From Candidatus Kuenenia hertensis (GTDB lineage Bacteria; Planctomycetota; Brocadiia; Brocadiales; Brocadiaceae), in NCBI GenBank assembly GCA_021646465.1, contig SOET01000042.1, positions 1 to 35,393 of the forward strand: a stretch of 35,393 nt of DNA, read 5' to 3'. Below are positions 7,960-16,556 of this stretch, one piece after another (position 1 is the first letter of the stretch; the number at the start of each line of letters is the position of its first letter). The translations under genes were made by a program, and so were the position numbers. A model generated the notes under the pieces. The model saw only the letters and a program-made list of their open reading frames with translations. It did no database searches and was not told where the DNA came from.

Positions 7960-8010
7960 TTCCTTGATTCCATCCGGAGTGACGCCATGCAGAGCGGAGT
8001 CGAAGCATTG
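7960..8010. repeat. Degenerate dispersed repeat (GAGCGGAGTCGAAG type)
   Basis: CCGGAGTGACGCC...GAGCGGAGTCGAAG resembles the common dispersed 'GTCATTC..GAGCGGAGTCGAA' intergenic repeat. A copy in the opposite orientation lies at about 9170-9200 (TTCGACTCCGCTCAGGATGACA), and a fragment at 9527-9538. The two fuller copies bracket the gene at 8036-9070. They are short, imperfect remnants. Confidence 0.4.
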
Positions 8011-8035
8011 AAATTTCTAAATATTGAATTAATTA

Positions 8036-9070
8036 ATGCTATGTAAAAATATGATACAGAAAACATCAAAATCTTTTAGTCAGCTATTTGTACTTTTCTT
8101 TTGTACTGGCATCTTATCCTTTGCACAAGAAAGTATTAGCCTGGAGGCGGCAGAAAAGAATAAACTGGAAAGAGAACAATGGAATGTACTTTTACTGGAA
8201 ATAAAAGAGGCATATAACTTCATGGCAGATATGGATACGAAAGATATGCCGGTGAAAGATAAAATTAATGGCTGGGAAAATTTTCTCAATACGGATGCGG
8301 TACAGTTTGATAATCCATTCTCAAATGAAGATGACTCGATGCGCAAAGACATAAAAGAAAGAATTAAATACTGGAAACGCTTTGAAACTGAAATATTAAC
8401 AGGATTGCATGAAGCATCAGATAAACAACAAGAAATGAATGGTAAAGCAAACACACAATGGCAAAAAGAACTACTGGCAAACAAATATCTTTCAGACGCA
8501 AAAAAATATATGGAAAAGGGCGATTATGACAGGGCAGAAATTTCCTTTGAAAAACTCATGTCACTAGGGACAGAACTCCCTCCCGACGTGTATTATTTAC
8601 GCAGCGCTGTACAGGTTGAAAGGGGAAATTATGAAGATGCCGTGCAAACGCTGAGTGACTATTTAGAAAAAACAGGCAGACCGGCTTATCGTGAGGAATA
8701 CGTTTTATTGTCTGGTGAAGAACAAGAGAAAGAGGCGGAAAAGCGGAGAAAAGAAGGCAAACTCCTGAAAGAAGAAGTGGCGAACCGGCTTGAAGGTGCA
8801 AAAAAGACACTTAGGGTTTATCTGGAGCAGTTAAAACAAAGGGAAGAGATTTACTGTGAGGAAATCGAGATGTTGTCTGCCAGGGAAAAAGAGATGCCTG
8901 AAGAAGAAACAGAGGATGATGAAAAAAAAGAAATTTCCGTCAAGGGTGAAGAAAAAAACAGAATTGAAGAAGCAAAAAAGGTGTTAATTGCCTATTTGAA
9001 ACAAACAGAACAAAAATCAAAGGCTTACCAGGAAGTAATGAAATTACTTATGAGTTCTGATGCAAATTAA
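8036..9070 (+). CDS. Exported coiled-coil protein with a TPR-like repeat
   Basis: A 344-residue protein with a signal peptide (FSQLFVLFFCTGILSFAQES, about 13-32; ATG 8051 is an alternative start that leaves it intact). The segment about 155-215 looks like TPR helices (AKKYMEKGDYDRAEISFEKL, AVQVERGNYEDAVQTLSDYL). The C-terminal third is rich in Glu and Lys (EKEAEKRRKEGKLLKEE, EEETEDDEKKE) and should form long helices or coiled coil. It is probably periplasmic or lumenal and scaffold-like; no enzyme motif is seen. No clear ribosome binding site. A hairpin terminator at 9620 is the first one downstream. Confidence 0.7.
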   Translation: MLCKNMIQKTSKSFSQLFVLFFCTGILSFAQESISLEAAEKNKLEREQWNVLLLEIKEAYNFMADMDTKDMPVKDKINGWENFLNTDAVQFDNPFSNEDDSMRKDIKERIKYWKRFETEILTGLHEASDKQQEMNGKANTQWQKELLANKYLSDAKKYMEKGDYDRAEISFEKLMSLGTELPPDVYYLRSAVQVERGNYEDAVQTLSDYLEKTGRPAYREEYVLLSGEEQEKEAEKRRKEGKLLKEEVANRLEGAKKTLRVYLEQLKQREEIYCEEIEMLSAREKEMPEEETEDDEKKEISVKGEEKNRIEEAKKVLIAYLKQTEQKSKAYQEVMKLLMSSDAN

Positions 9071-9242
9071 AGATGTAAAAATAAAGATATGAAATAATCA
9101 TAAAGTATATAAACGGTGATATAGCTAATAATATCTGGTTTTCGAAAATTTATATTGCTTTAGTCTTTTAACCATTCGACTCCGCTCAGGATGACACCGC
9201 TGTCATCTATGAAAAAGCATGTCATCTATGAGTGACAGCCTA

Positions 9243-9522
9243 CCGGACAGGCCTTACTGTTGGAAAAATTTGGCTGGACAAAATAACTGTAAACTGATTA
9301 TGTAACGTGCATAACAACCCCCCGAATCCCCCTTTGTTAAGCTTTAAAATCCCCCTTAGAAAAGGGGGCTGGGGGTTGTATCTTACACCCATTTCAAATA
9401 TAGGTTGAACTGTATATTTTGACAAGGCGTATTTTGTGAAGTATGCGCCAAAACCCTTGAATAATTGGTATTTCATGTCATAAACTTGTCCAGCCAATTT
9501 TTGTCCAACAGTAAGCCGGACA
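9243..9522. mobile_element. MITE-like element with about 35-bp inverted repeats
   Basis: The left arm (about 9252-9282: CTTACTGTTGGAAAAATT then TGGCTGGACAA) recurs as its reverse complement on the right (about 9486-9516: TTGTCCAGCC, AATTTTTGTCCAACAGTAAG) with one or two indels. GGACAG-like sequence extends both arms outward. The 280-base element encodes no transposase. It is either a non-autonomous transposable element or a large imperfect hairpin. Another copy elsewhere in the genome would settle this; none is seen in the window. Confidence 0.5.
9314..9379. repeat. Nested C-tract/G-tract hairpin repeat
   Basis: The outer arms ACAACCCCC (9314-9322) and GGGGGTTGT (9371-9379) enclose an inner hairpin CCCCCTT-AGAA-AAGGGGG (9351-9368). 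The same outer/inner architecture with different bases occurs at 19799-19886. It resembles the dispersed AATCCCCCTTT...AAAGGGGG repeats found between genes in many bacteria. Confidence 0.5.
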
Positions 9523-9619
9523 GACAGGGAGTCGAAGGGTTATATTTCTGAGTAAAAACCTATATGATATTTCGAAAAAACCAGACATGTTTGACTATAG
9601 GATAGCAAAATGTAGAGAG

Positions 9620-9648
9620 GGAGAACAATTTTGTTCTCCTTTTTTATT
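9620..9648 (+). terminator. Rho-independent terminator
   Basis: GGAGAACA (9620-9627) pairs perfectly with TGTTCTCC (9632-9639) around an ATTT loop, followed at once by six T and TTATTT-like sequence. It would end plus-strand transcripts coming from the gene at 8036-9070. Confidence 0.8.
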
Positions 9649-9668
9649 TGCAGAAAAATGTTCTACTG

Positions 9669-9686
9669 TACACCCAAAAAGGTGTA
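9669..9686. promoter_or_regulatory. TACACC palindrome upstream of the PilZ gene
   Basis: TACACC (9669-9674) and GGTGTA (9681-9686) form a perfect 6-base inverted repeat around CAAAAA. Related imperfect palindromes occur downstream of the gene at 10234-10251 (TACACCC, GGGTA) and 10292-10308 (TATCCC, GGGTGTA), with a further half site at 10352-10358. The shape suits an operator for a dimeric regulator, but it could equally be a small dispersed repeat. Confidence 0.4.
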
Positions 9687-9797
9687 TAGATTAAAAATTA
9701 TATTAGTGTTTAAATGATTTATGATAGGAGAGATTGTATTACAGAAGTAACGTTTTTTACTTATTTCAAATATTGTTTAATAATCTCAATTTTCAGA

Positions 9798-10166
9798 ATG
9801 AAACAAAAAAACTCATTTGAAGAAAAAAGGCTTTATACCCGCGTGAGCACTGACATTCCTGTAATAATCAAGGCATGTGATACCCGCATTAAAGTAATTG
9901 GAACAAATTTGTGTTCTAATGGCTTGCATTGCGATTCATATGTACACTTTCCATGCAATACGAAAGTTCAATTAGCGTTTAAACTCCCGAACGGAAAGAA
10001 TGGATTCGAATATTTAATGTTTAATGGAGTAATTATTCGTGTGAAAGAAGAATGTTTTAATTCCAAGGGAAGAAAAATATATAAAATTGCCATTAATTTT
10101 GAAGAATTACTGCCATTCGAAAAAAGCATATTAGAACGATATGTTAGTGCGGAAAAAGGTGAATGA
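9798..10166 (+). CDS. PilZ domain protein
   Basis: A PilZ-type cyclic-di-GMP receptor candidate, about 122 residues. The N-terminal EKRLYTRVS supplies the RxxxR element, NLCSNGL the (D/N)xSxxG element, and YKIAINFEEL the final strands. ATG 9798 places the domain at the start of the protein; ATG 9714 in the same frame would add 28 residues with no recognisable motif and has no better ribosome binding site. No output domain is attached, so it probably acts on a partner. The gene is isolated between repeat-rich DNA and TACACCC palindromes. Confidence 0.75.
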   Translation: MKQKNSFEEKRLYTRVSTDIPVIIKACDTRIKVIGTNLCSNGLHCDSYVHFPCNTKVQLAFKLPNGKNGFEYLMFNGVIIRVKEECFNSKGRKIYKIAINFEELLPFEKSILERYVSAEKGE

Positions 10167-10233
10167 TTCCAACAGTGACTTTCTTTTTGCAGGTTTATGT
10201 TTATGGTTGACCTGAATATAAAAAAAATTACTA

Positions 10234-10358
10234 TACACCCAAAAGAGGGTATTGCATAATTCATACTTTGAGTTATTATAAGGTTGTTCCATATCCCAAC
10301 AGGGTGTACTGCGGTATATGGGTTCTCCGATAATTTCACATATACCGTGTGTACACCC
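10234..10358. repeat. Cluster of TACACCC palindromes downstream of the PilZ gene
   Basis: It includes TACACCC-AAAAGA-GGGTA (10234-10251), TATCCC-AACA-GGGTGTA (10292-10308) and a half site TACACCC (10352-10358). All match the palindrome at 9669-9686 before the gene. The rest of the interval 10167-10379 holds no gene. Confidence 0.45.
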
Positions 10359-10379
10359 TCCTATTATCACATCAGATTC

Positions 10380-11558
10380 CTATTGAGAGATTTCCGGTAA
10401 AGGATGAAGTAAACGCCCCTCGCCATAGACGGTAACAGGATAGCTGGTCAGATCAAAGGGATCGCCATTCCAGCACACAAATGACGCCCATTTGTTAGGC
10501 TCTAAAGTGCCCAGGAAGGTATCTATTCCCAGTATTTTGGCATTTTTTGCTGTAATAATTTCAATTGCCTGCTGTGTGTTGAGCCCGAAACGAATAAACC
10601 AGCGCAGTTGAAATAAAAGCATTCTTTGCAGTATGACTGGATGGTCTGACATAAGTCCGAATGATACGTTTGATTCCAAAAGGTATCGCACGTTTTTCCA
10701 GTTTTCGTGTTTTAGTTCTACTTTATATGCCAGTGAATCCATAGGTCCATAAATAACAGAGATATTTCTTTCCTTCAATTTCTGAAATATATCTATCTTA
10801 TGAACATCGCATGCGTGGTCAATGGTAAACCTGATGTTATAATCAGAGTGTATTGACTTGAATTCATCCGTAAAACGCAGAAACGATTCGATATCGTCTG
10901 TCTTATGCACGTGCACCCGCAACAGTATTTTTCCATAGAGAATATCACGCAGGATTTCATCTTCACGGGAAAAATCTACGTCTTTATTTTCCGTGTCTTT
11001 CGCCATTTTTTCCATTTTTTTTGTTACCGCATATAATTTTTCCCTGAAGAGCGCCAGAGCACCCATTCGTGTATAAGGACGTTTCCCTTTCCATTCACGT
11101 GTTGACATGGGATTGTATCCCAGTGCTGCCTTTATGCTTATTGGCGCTTCTTCAATGAGGGCATTTGAAGTAGTGTTTCCATAATTGCGAATAACGGCTG
11201 ATCCTCCCCCAAGGATGTTTCCGCTGCCAGGCAAAGCACATGAGTATAGAATGCCTGCTTCTATTGAGTCAGAGAAAGAAACATCATCCATTTGGACTGA
11301 ATCAAGGGCATTGGCAAGTGTTAAAAAGTTATCCATCTTTTCGTTCGCTTCTTCATCGTTAGAAGGTTCGCCTGCCCGGCACATGCCAATGTGGCAATGG
11401 GGATCAATGAACGCAGGGGTAATTACAGGATATTCACCAAGAATTTCTCCCTGACTTGTAGTTGATACGTCAACAATCGATTTATGGTCAAAATTAATAA
11501 AGGCGTCTTTTAAGACCTGTTTGCCGGTATAAATCACAGTACCTTTAATTGAGAGCAT
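10380..11558 (-). CDS. Metal-dependent amidohydrolase family protein
   Basis: A 392-residue protein of the amidohydrolase superfamily. Likely metal ligands are visible in order: DPHCHIG (HxH after strand 1), RVHVHKTDD, TIDHACD and the Asp of LMSDHPV. The end EPNKWASFVCWNGDPF is the typical beta-sandwich return seen in imidazolonepropionase/dihydroorotase-like enzymes. The substrate is unknown. ATG at 11558 is preceded by GGGAGAAAC. It is divergent from the glycosyltransferase gene at 11773. It is a different branch from the true HutI encoded at 20049-21320, because the HutI-specific histidines and GYGLD motif are absent. Confidence 0.82.
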   Translation of the reverse strand: MLSIKGTVIYTGKQVLKDAFINFDHKSIVDVSTTSQGEILGEYPVITPAFIDPHCHIGMCRAGEPSNDEEANEKMDNFLTLANALDSVQMDDVSFSDSIEAGILYSCALPGSGNILGGGSAVIRNYGNTTSNALIEEAPISIKAALGYNPMSTREWKGKRPYTRMGALALFREKLYAVTKKMEKMAKDTENKDVDFSREDEILRDILYGKILLRVHVHKTDDIESFLRFTDEFKSIHSDYNIRFTIDHACDVHKIDIFQKLKERNISVIYGPMDSLAYKVELKHENWKNVRYLLESNVSFGLMSDHPVILQRMLLFQLRWFIRFGLNTQQAIEIITAKNAKILGIDTFLGTLEPNKWASFVCWNGDPFDLTSYPVTVYGEGRLLHPLPEISQ

Positions 11559-11772
11559 TATTGTTTCTCCCTGATAAAAGTGTTAAAAGCAAAAAAATGT
11601 GTTTTTAATATTCACAATTTATAATTAAGAAGTATTCTGAAAAAGGGGCAAAATAAGTTTAATAAAAAAATTCACATGACGTAGGAAGATAAAAAGAATT
11701 ATAATTCTAACACAGGTAAATTCAAGTTATTAATGTATACCTTTAAATGTGTGTAATATTGTTTTCAAGCTA

Positions 11773-13626
11773 ATGGATACTATTCTAAAATCAAGAGAAC
11801 AGATTAACGCTGTTATCACTCTTCATTTGTCGGGTAACCTTGAAGGTGCAGAAAGGGGTTACAGAAGTCTTATAGCGCAAAACGTCAACGATCCTGTGGT
11901 ATATGGAAATTTAGCTGCAATCTGCCTTCTGACTAACAGAAGACGAGAAGCAGTGGGGTTTTTAAGGAAAGCTCTGAAAATTAACCCGAAATATCCGGAA
12001 GCCTATAATAATTTTGGTATAGCTCTTGAAGAACAAGGCAAAATTTATAGCGCCATTAAAAGCTATCGCAGGGCGATTGAATTGAATCCTCAGTATATAG
12101 TGGCATACAGCAATCTGGGGAGCATTCTTCAAAAGCAAGGGAGAACAGATGAAGCAGTTGCCGTTTATCATAAAGTGTTAAAATTAAAAGTTCCTGGAAA
12201 AGAGAAAGAATCGAAAAACATTCTGCATCTTGCAAGACTCCTTCTTGAACTCGAGAGAATACCTGAAATATACGAGAACTCATCAGAAATAGATGATAGC
12301 AGATTGCACGTGGAAAGATGTTTAGATGATGCAGTAGATTATTTTGAACAAAAAATGAAAGGTCTTGATTTTTCTTCTTGTGACTCATTAATCTGGACAC
12401 TATTTCGGATAGTTCCCTTTTATCTGGCTTATCAACAAAAAAATGACAGAGCCTTTATGGTGAAGTATTCGAATCTTGCCAGTCGTATTCTGAAAACAGA
12501 CACGTTTGAAAAACCAAAAACATCCCGATCTACTTTAAAGATACGGGTTGGCATAGCCTCCGAGTTTCTCAGAAACCACAATGGAACAATTTGGGCATAT
12601 GAAATGGTGTCCGGTTTGCCAAAAGAGAAATATGAGTTTTATTCATATTCACTCAATGGCAAGACAGACCGCATGACAACTAAGTTTGCTGAATTGGGAA
12701 TATACCGGTGGTTGCCATTTACGGAGAATAGTTTCAAACCTTCATTGAAAGTTATAAGAAATGACAATCTGGACATCTTAATCATTCCAGATATCGGAAT
12801 GACAGCATCAAGCAGAATACTATGTTTATACAGGCTTGCAAAGGTACAGTGTACCGGTTTGGGGCATCCGGTTACTTCCGGGTCTAAATATATCGATTAT
12901 TATCTGAGCTGCGAGTTAATGGAATCTGAACAATCCGATACACACTATTCCGAGAAACTGATTAGACTGCCCAATATAGGCATTTACTATAACATTCCAA
13001 TTGTCGTTAAAGGAAATCCGCCTTTCAATACGTCGGATATTCCGGAAAGCAAAAATATTTACGGGTCTGTTCAATCACTGTTCAAGTATCTTCCGGAATA
13101 TGATTTTGTATTTTCCGAAATTGCGAAGAGAGACAGAAATGCGTTTTTTTTGTTCATTGAGGGTTCGCAGGGATACGTAACAGGCACCTTCAAATCAAGG
13201 TTGAAACGTAATTTTGATGCCGTGGGTCTGCATGTTGAACATTATGTGAAATTCCTTCCAAGGATGAGTGAAAATGCATTCATGCTCTTGTTTGAACAGA
13301 TTGATGTGAATCTTGATTCCATAGGCTGGAATGGCGGATATACTACTATTGGGTCGCTATTTATGAACTGTCCTGTTGTTACCATTGCAGGAGAATTTAT
13401 GCGGGGAAGGCATAGTTCCGCAATGCTGAAAAGGATAGGCGTTGAAGAATTAATTGCAAAATCCTTAGATGACTACATAGAAATTGCGGTAAGACTTGGA
13501 AATGACAAAGACTACAAAAGCAAAATTATTGATAAAATAAAGGTTAATAAAAGCGTATTATTTAAAGATAAAGAGAGCATCAAATTTCTGGATTCGTTTT
13601 TTCATACGGTAGTCACTTCTGCTTAG
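11773..13626 (+). CDS. TPR protein with OGT/SPINDLY-like glycosyltransferase domain (GT41)
   Basis: About 617 residues. The N-terminal 150 residues carry three or more TPR units (NPKYPEAYNNFGIALEEQGK, NPQYIVAYSNLGSILQKQGR) for protein binding. The C-terminal two thirds match the O-GlcNAc-transferase-like catalytic domain: RVGIASEFLRNH, VQCTGLGHPVTSG, then IDVNLDSIGWNGGYTTIGSLFMNCPVV and a GRHSSAMLKRIGVEELIA-type end. It probably glycosylates cytoplasmic proteins with a UDP-sugar. ATG 11773 is preferred; an in-frame GTG at 11749 adds eight residues. Neither has a clear ribosome binding site. Confidence 0.85.
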   Translation: MDTILKSREQINAVITLHLSGNLEGAERGYRSLIAQNVNDPVVYGNLAAICLLTNRRREAVGFLRKALKINPKYPEAYNNFGIALEEQGKIYSAIKSYRRAIELNPQYIVAYSNLGSILQKQGRTDEAVAVYHKVLKLKVPGKEKESKNILHLARLLLELERIPEIYENSSEIDDSRLHVERCLDDAVDYFEQKMKGLDFSSCDSLIWTLFRIVPFYLAYQQKNDRAFMVKYSNLASRILKTDTFEKPKTSRSTLKIRVGIASEFLRNHNGTIWAYEMVSGLPKEKYEFYSYSLNGKTDRMTTKFAELGIYRWLPFTENSFKPSLKVIRNDNLDILIIPDIGMTASSRILCLYRLAKVQCTGLGHPVTSGSKYIDYYLSCELMESEQSDTHYSEKLIRLPNIGIYYNIPIVVKGNPPFNTSDIPESKNIYGSVQSLFKYLPEYDFVFSEIAKRDRNAFFLFIEGSQGYVTGTFKSRLKRNFDAVGLHVEHYVKFLPRMSENAFMLLFEQIDVNLDSIGWNGGYTTIGSLFMNCPVVTIAGEFMRGRHSSAMLKRIGVEELIAKSLDDYIEIAVRLGNDKDYKSKIIDKIKVNKSVLFKDKESIKFLDSFFHTVVTSA

Positions 13627-13660
13627 ATAAGGATATTACAAGATAATCTTCGCAGAACAA

Positions 13661-14413
13661 TTACTGTATTTCTCTGACGGTAAATGTTCCTTCCGGTGGC
13701 TGTAAAAGGATAATCTTTACCCGTTCCTGCATTAGGTTGCCAAACAATTTTGCCTGCTCATCAGTCGCTTTACCGGAGAGTGTTAAAGGCATCAGTTTTT
13801 CCATGCGTTCATCCATGTGAGCTATTGCTGCATTGTAAGTGATTTCAACTTTTTTCCCAGTGTCTCTTCGCTGAAACAATAATGTACATGTTGTTTTTGA
13901 ATCTGTTTTTTGTTCAGGGTCAAATGACATCAGGTTATATCTGCCATATTTTCCTGCAGGGCCGAAGCCTTTAAAACCGCTATCTGCCGCTGCACCGGTT
14001 ATCATAGTTACAATCTGTGATATCGGCCCGTTTACATTTGAATCGACGCCTCCCGCAACGGTAACAGTTATATTTCCCCTTACCGGCGTTTCTTTGCCAT
14101 ACAAAGTTTTCAGCGCCAATTGAGTTGATTTATACGCACCGGCAACAGCAGGACAGGAATGTCCCGCAAATTTTACCGCATCAGCGTATGTAAAAACAAA
14201 AACTCCTTCCTTGTCCATTGCACCGAGGACAACTGCCAACGGATCTTTCAGGGTGATCGGCTCAACAGTATCAAAAAAGTCCTGTGAGAATTTCGTTTGT
14301 CCTTCGGCGAACACACAATGACAATAAAGCACATTAAACAAAGGAAATAACAGTAAGAAACAGATTGTCAGGAAATGTTTGGATAGTGATGCGATAGAAG
14401 GTATTTTATTCAT
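13661..14413 (-). CDS. Exported FmdE-like protein
   Basis: A 250-residue protein with a signal peptide (FLTICFLLLFPLFNVLYCHCVFAEG, about 14-38). The core VKFAGHSCPAVAGAYKSTQLAL resembles the GHxCPG...G motif of the FmdE family (proteins related to formylmethanofuran dehydrogenase subunit E), followed by GNITVTVAGGVDSNVNGPI and GFKGFGPAGKYGRYNL. FmdE proteins are normally cytoplasmic, so a secreted version is notable. His and Cys of GHSC could bind a metal or cofactor. Gene order gives no hint: it is convergent with the glycosyltransferase gene and divergent from mqnA. The family call rests on one motif region. Confidence 0.6.
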   Translation of the reverse strand: MNKIPSIASLSKHFLTICFLLLFPLFNVLYCHCVFAEGQTKFSQDFFDTVEPITLKDPLAVVLGAMDKEGVFVFTYADAVKFAGHSCPAVAGAYKSTQLALKTLYGKETPVRGNITVTVAGGVDSNVNGPISQIVTMITGAAADSGFKGFGPAGKYGRYNLMSFDPEQKTDSKTTCTLLFQRRDTGKKVEITYNAAIAHMDERMEKLMPLTLSGKATDEQAKLFGNLMQERVKIILLQPPEGTFTVREIQ

Positions 14414-14584
14414 TGGTTGTGTAACTCCTTTTAGAAATAACGCAAATGTAATTCTTTATTGAAGAAAATACGATAGTCATATAAAATATTTAGCTTATGA
14501 TAAAATATTTTGAAACTCATAAAATGTGTATTCAATAACTAAAAGGCTAGTTTATCCAAGAACATGGAGTTAGGCAAGTGTAAT

Positions 14585-15379
14585 ATGACAAAAAAGATTA
14601 AAATAGGTGTCGTTCCTTACATGAATGCAAAACCTTTGATTTATGGATTGGAGCAGCACAAAGATTCAATAGAATTGTTATTTGAAGTGCCTGCTCTTTT
14701 GCCCGGTATGCTGAACAATGATAGTATTGACGTGGCGCTCATTCCTTCTATTGAATATTTCCGGAATGGAAACTATGCAATTATACCGGATATAGCAATC
14801 GCTTCTCATGGGACGGTTGAAAGCGTTAAGATATTTTCCAAAGTACCGATAGCAAATATACATACTGCGGCATTAGATAAAAGTTCATTAACATCTCACG
14901 CCCTTACAAAGATTATTTTGCATGGTCGATATCATCTTACTCCCCGATACACTCAATGTAATGACAGATACAGTATTTCCGATACTGAGGCTGATGCGGT
15001 CTTAATTATCGGAGACAACGCTATTAAGATTGCAGACAATGGATATGTTACTTTAGACCTTGGACAGGCGTGGTATGAGTATGCGAAACTGCCATTTGTT
15101 TATGCGGTGTGGGTGGTAAAAAGAGGCAGAAAAATACCGGAGTTGAATGAATTACTGGTAAATTCAAAAAAAGTGGGTATTCAGCATGTAGAGGAAATTG
15201 CCTTGTCGGAAGCAAACCGGCTTAATTTATCATTTGATACATGTTTTCATTATCTCACAAAGGCAATTCAATATGATTTGGACAAGGAAGAGATCAAAGG
15301 GCTCAAAAAGTTTTACCAATGCGCGGTGGCAATAGAATTAGCTCCCAAAGGAGAAAGGGTGATATTTAATGAGCGTTGA
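14585..15379 (+). CDS. mqnA: Chorismate dehydratase, futalosine pathway
   Basis: A 264-residue MqnA-family protein, which converts chorismate to 3-enolpyruvyl-benzoate, the first step of the futalosine route to menaquinone. The start IKIGVVPYMNAKPLIYGL and the segments VALIPSIEYFRN, ILHGRYHLTP, AVLIIGDNAI and TLDLGQAWYEYAKLPFVYAVWV are characteristic of its periplasmic-binding-protein-like fold. ATG 14585 is chosen because the family starts just there; ATG 14564 in frame would add seven residues. It overlaps mqnC by 11 bases, showing tight cotranslation. No other mqn genes (B, D, E) lie in the window. Confidence 0.9.
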   Translation: MTKKIKIGVVPYMNAKPLIYGLEQHKDSIELLFEVPALLPGMLNNDSIDVALIPSIEYFRNGNYAIIPDIAIASHGTVESVKIFSKVPIANIHTAALDKSSLTSHALTKIILHGRYHLTPRYTQCNDRYSISDTEADAVLIIGDNAIKIADNGYVTLDLGQAWYEYAKLPFVYAVWVVKRGRKIPELNELLVNSKKVGIQHVEEIALSEANRLNLSFDTCFHYLTKAIQYDLDKEEIKGLKKFYQCAVAIELAPKGERVIFNER

Positions 15380-16451
15380 TTCCTGCCTGACAGAAGAAAG
15401 TTTAAAAGAAATACTTTGTAGACCATTGCAAAATAAGAGAATAACTGCTGATGACGGCTCCTACTTATTTGAACACAACGATCTTTTAATTATGGGGATT
15501 GCCGCCGATGAGGTATGCAGGAGAAAACATCCTGAGGATTATCGCACATATATTATCGACAGAAATATTAATTATACGAATATTTGTACATCAGGATGTA
15601 AATTTTGCGCCTTTTATAAAGATATTGAACACAGCGACGGATATATAATTCCAAAAGAGAAACTTTACAAAAAAATAGAAGAAACCCTGGAACTGGGTGG
15701 AAGGCAAATACTCATGCAGGGCGGATTGCATCCGGCATTGAAAATGGATTTTTATACGGAATTGTTGCGTTCCGTAAAGACAAGATTTGATATACACATC
15801 CATGCGTTTTCCCCCCCTGAAATAATACATTTTTCTCATTTAAATAACATACCAATGCCGGAAGTAATACGCATACTGAAAGACGCGGGTCTTGATTCTA
15901 TTCCCGGAGGCGGAGCCGAGATATTGGCAGACCGTTGCAGAGAGATCATCAGTCCGAATAAATGTTCTGCTCAGGAATGGCTTGATGTTATGCAATCAGC
16001 CCACGAGCAGGGCATGAGAACGACAGCAACGATGATGTTTGGTCATATTGAAACTACAGATGAGCGTATCGAACACCTCGAAAAGATACGGAAGCTTCAG
16101 GATACCACGGGAGGGTTTACCGCCTTTATCGCATGGACGTTTCAATCGAAAAACACACAATTGGAAAATGCATTGCTCGGAAGTTATGATTATTTAAAAA
16201 CCCTGGCCATTGCCAGATTGTATCTGGATAACATTGAGAATATTCAGGCGTCATGGGTTACACAAGGCGCTAAAATCGCACAACTCTCTTTAAAATTCGG
16301 TGCAAATGATATGGGGAGCACAATGATTGAAGAAAATGTTGTTAAGGCTGCGGGAGTAAGCTACACCATGGAAAAAGAAGAAATTGAATTCCTGATTAAC
16401 GATGCCGGGTTCCGGGCAAAACAGCGCGATTTGTATTATAACCTGGTGTAA
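15369..16451 (+). CDS. mqnC: Cyclic dehypoxanthinyl futalosine synthase (radical SAM)
   Basis: A 360-residue radical SAM enzyme of the futalosine menaquinone pathway; it cyclises dehypoxanthine futalosine. The cluster motif is CTSGCKFCAFYK (CxxxCxxC, about 75-86), preceded by DRNINYTNI. MqnC rather than MqnE is indicated by QILMQGGLHPALK, HAFSPPEIIHF, SIPGGGAEIL and GANDMGSTMIEENVV. The start ATG 15369 lies inside the end of mqnA. In an anaerobe of this kind menaquinone would feed the membrane electron transport chain. Confidence 0.93.
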   Translation: MSVDSCLTEESLKEILCRPLQNKRITADDGSYLFEHNDLLIMGIAADEVCRRKHPEDYRTYIIDRNINYTNICTSGCKFCAFYKDIEHSDGYIIPKEKLYKKIEETLELGGRQILMQGGLHPALKMDFYTELLRSVKTRFDIHIHAFSPPEIIHFSHLNNIPMPEVIRILKDAGLDSIPGGGAEILADRCREIISPNKCSAQEWLDVMQSAHEQGMRTTATMMFGHIETTDERIEHLEKIRKLQDTTGGFTAFIAWTFQSKNTQLENALLGSYDYLKTLAIARLYLDNIENIQASWVTQGAKIAQLSLKFGANDMGSTMIEENVVKAAGVSYTMEKEEIEFLINDAGFRAKQRDLYYNLV

Positions 16452-16518
16452 TTATTCCCTATCTCATGGAAAACTCCCGAATTTGAAAAGCGGTGGATAT
16501 GCACGGCATTGCTGTGGT

Positions 16519-16546
16519 GTAGAAACGCATTGCCATGCGTCTCTAC
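16519..16546. repeat. REP hairpin 5' of the RAYT gene (GTAG...CTAC)
   Basis: GTAGAAACGCAT (16519-16530), loop TGCC, ATGCGTCTCTAC (16535-16546): a 12-base stem with one mismatch, framed by GTAG and CTAC. It ends one base before the ribosome binding site of the RAYT gene, so folding in the mRNA could affect translation. Confidence 0.8.
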
Positions 16547-16556
16547 GGTGGGAGAT

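Larger units (their letters stand above)
9071..9797. other. Repeat-rich intergenic region
   Basis: This 727-base stretch has no credible gene. It contains, in order, a degenerate GAGCGGAGTCGAA repeat (inverted, about 9170-9200), a MITE-like element bounded by inverted repeats (9243-9522) that carries a nested C/G-rich hairpin (9314-9379), a rho-independent terminator (9620-9648) and a TACACC palindrome (9669-9686) before the PilZ gene. An ATG at 9714 could extend the PilZ gene upstream. Confidence 0.6.

Noticed and set aside
8080-8484. Minus-strand 134-residue ORF opposite the coiled-coil protein
   Set aside because: It is an antisense shadow of a Lys/Glu-rich gene, giving a Ser/Phe-rich nonsense protein. 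The plus-strand frame has a signal peptide and TPR-like helices.
9240-9497. Minus-strand 85-residue ORF across the MITE-like element
   Set aside because: It consists of the inverted repeats and the C/G-rich hairpin read through. There is no ribosome binding site or protein-like pattern.
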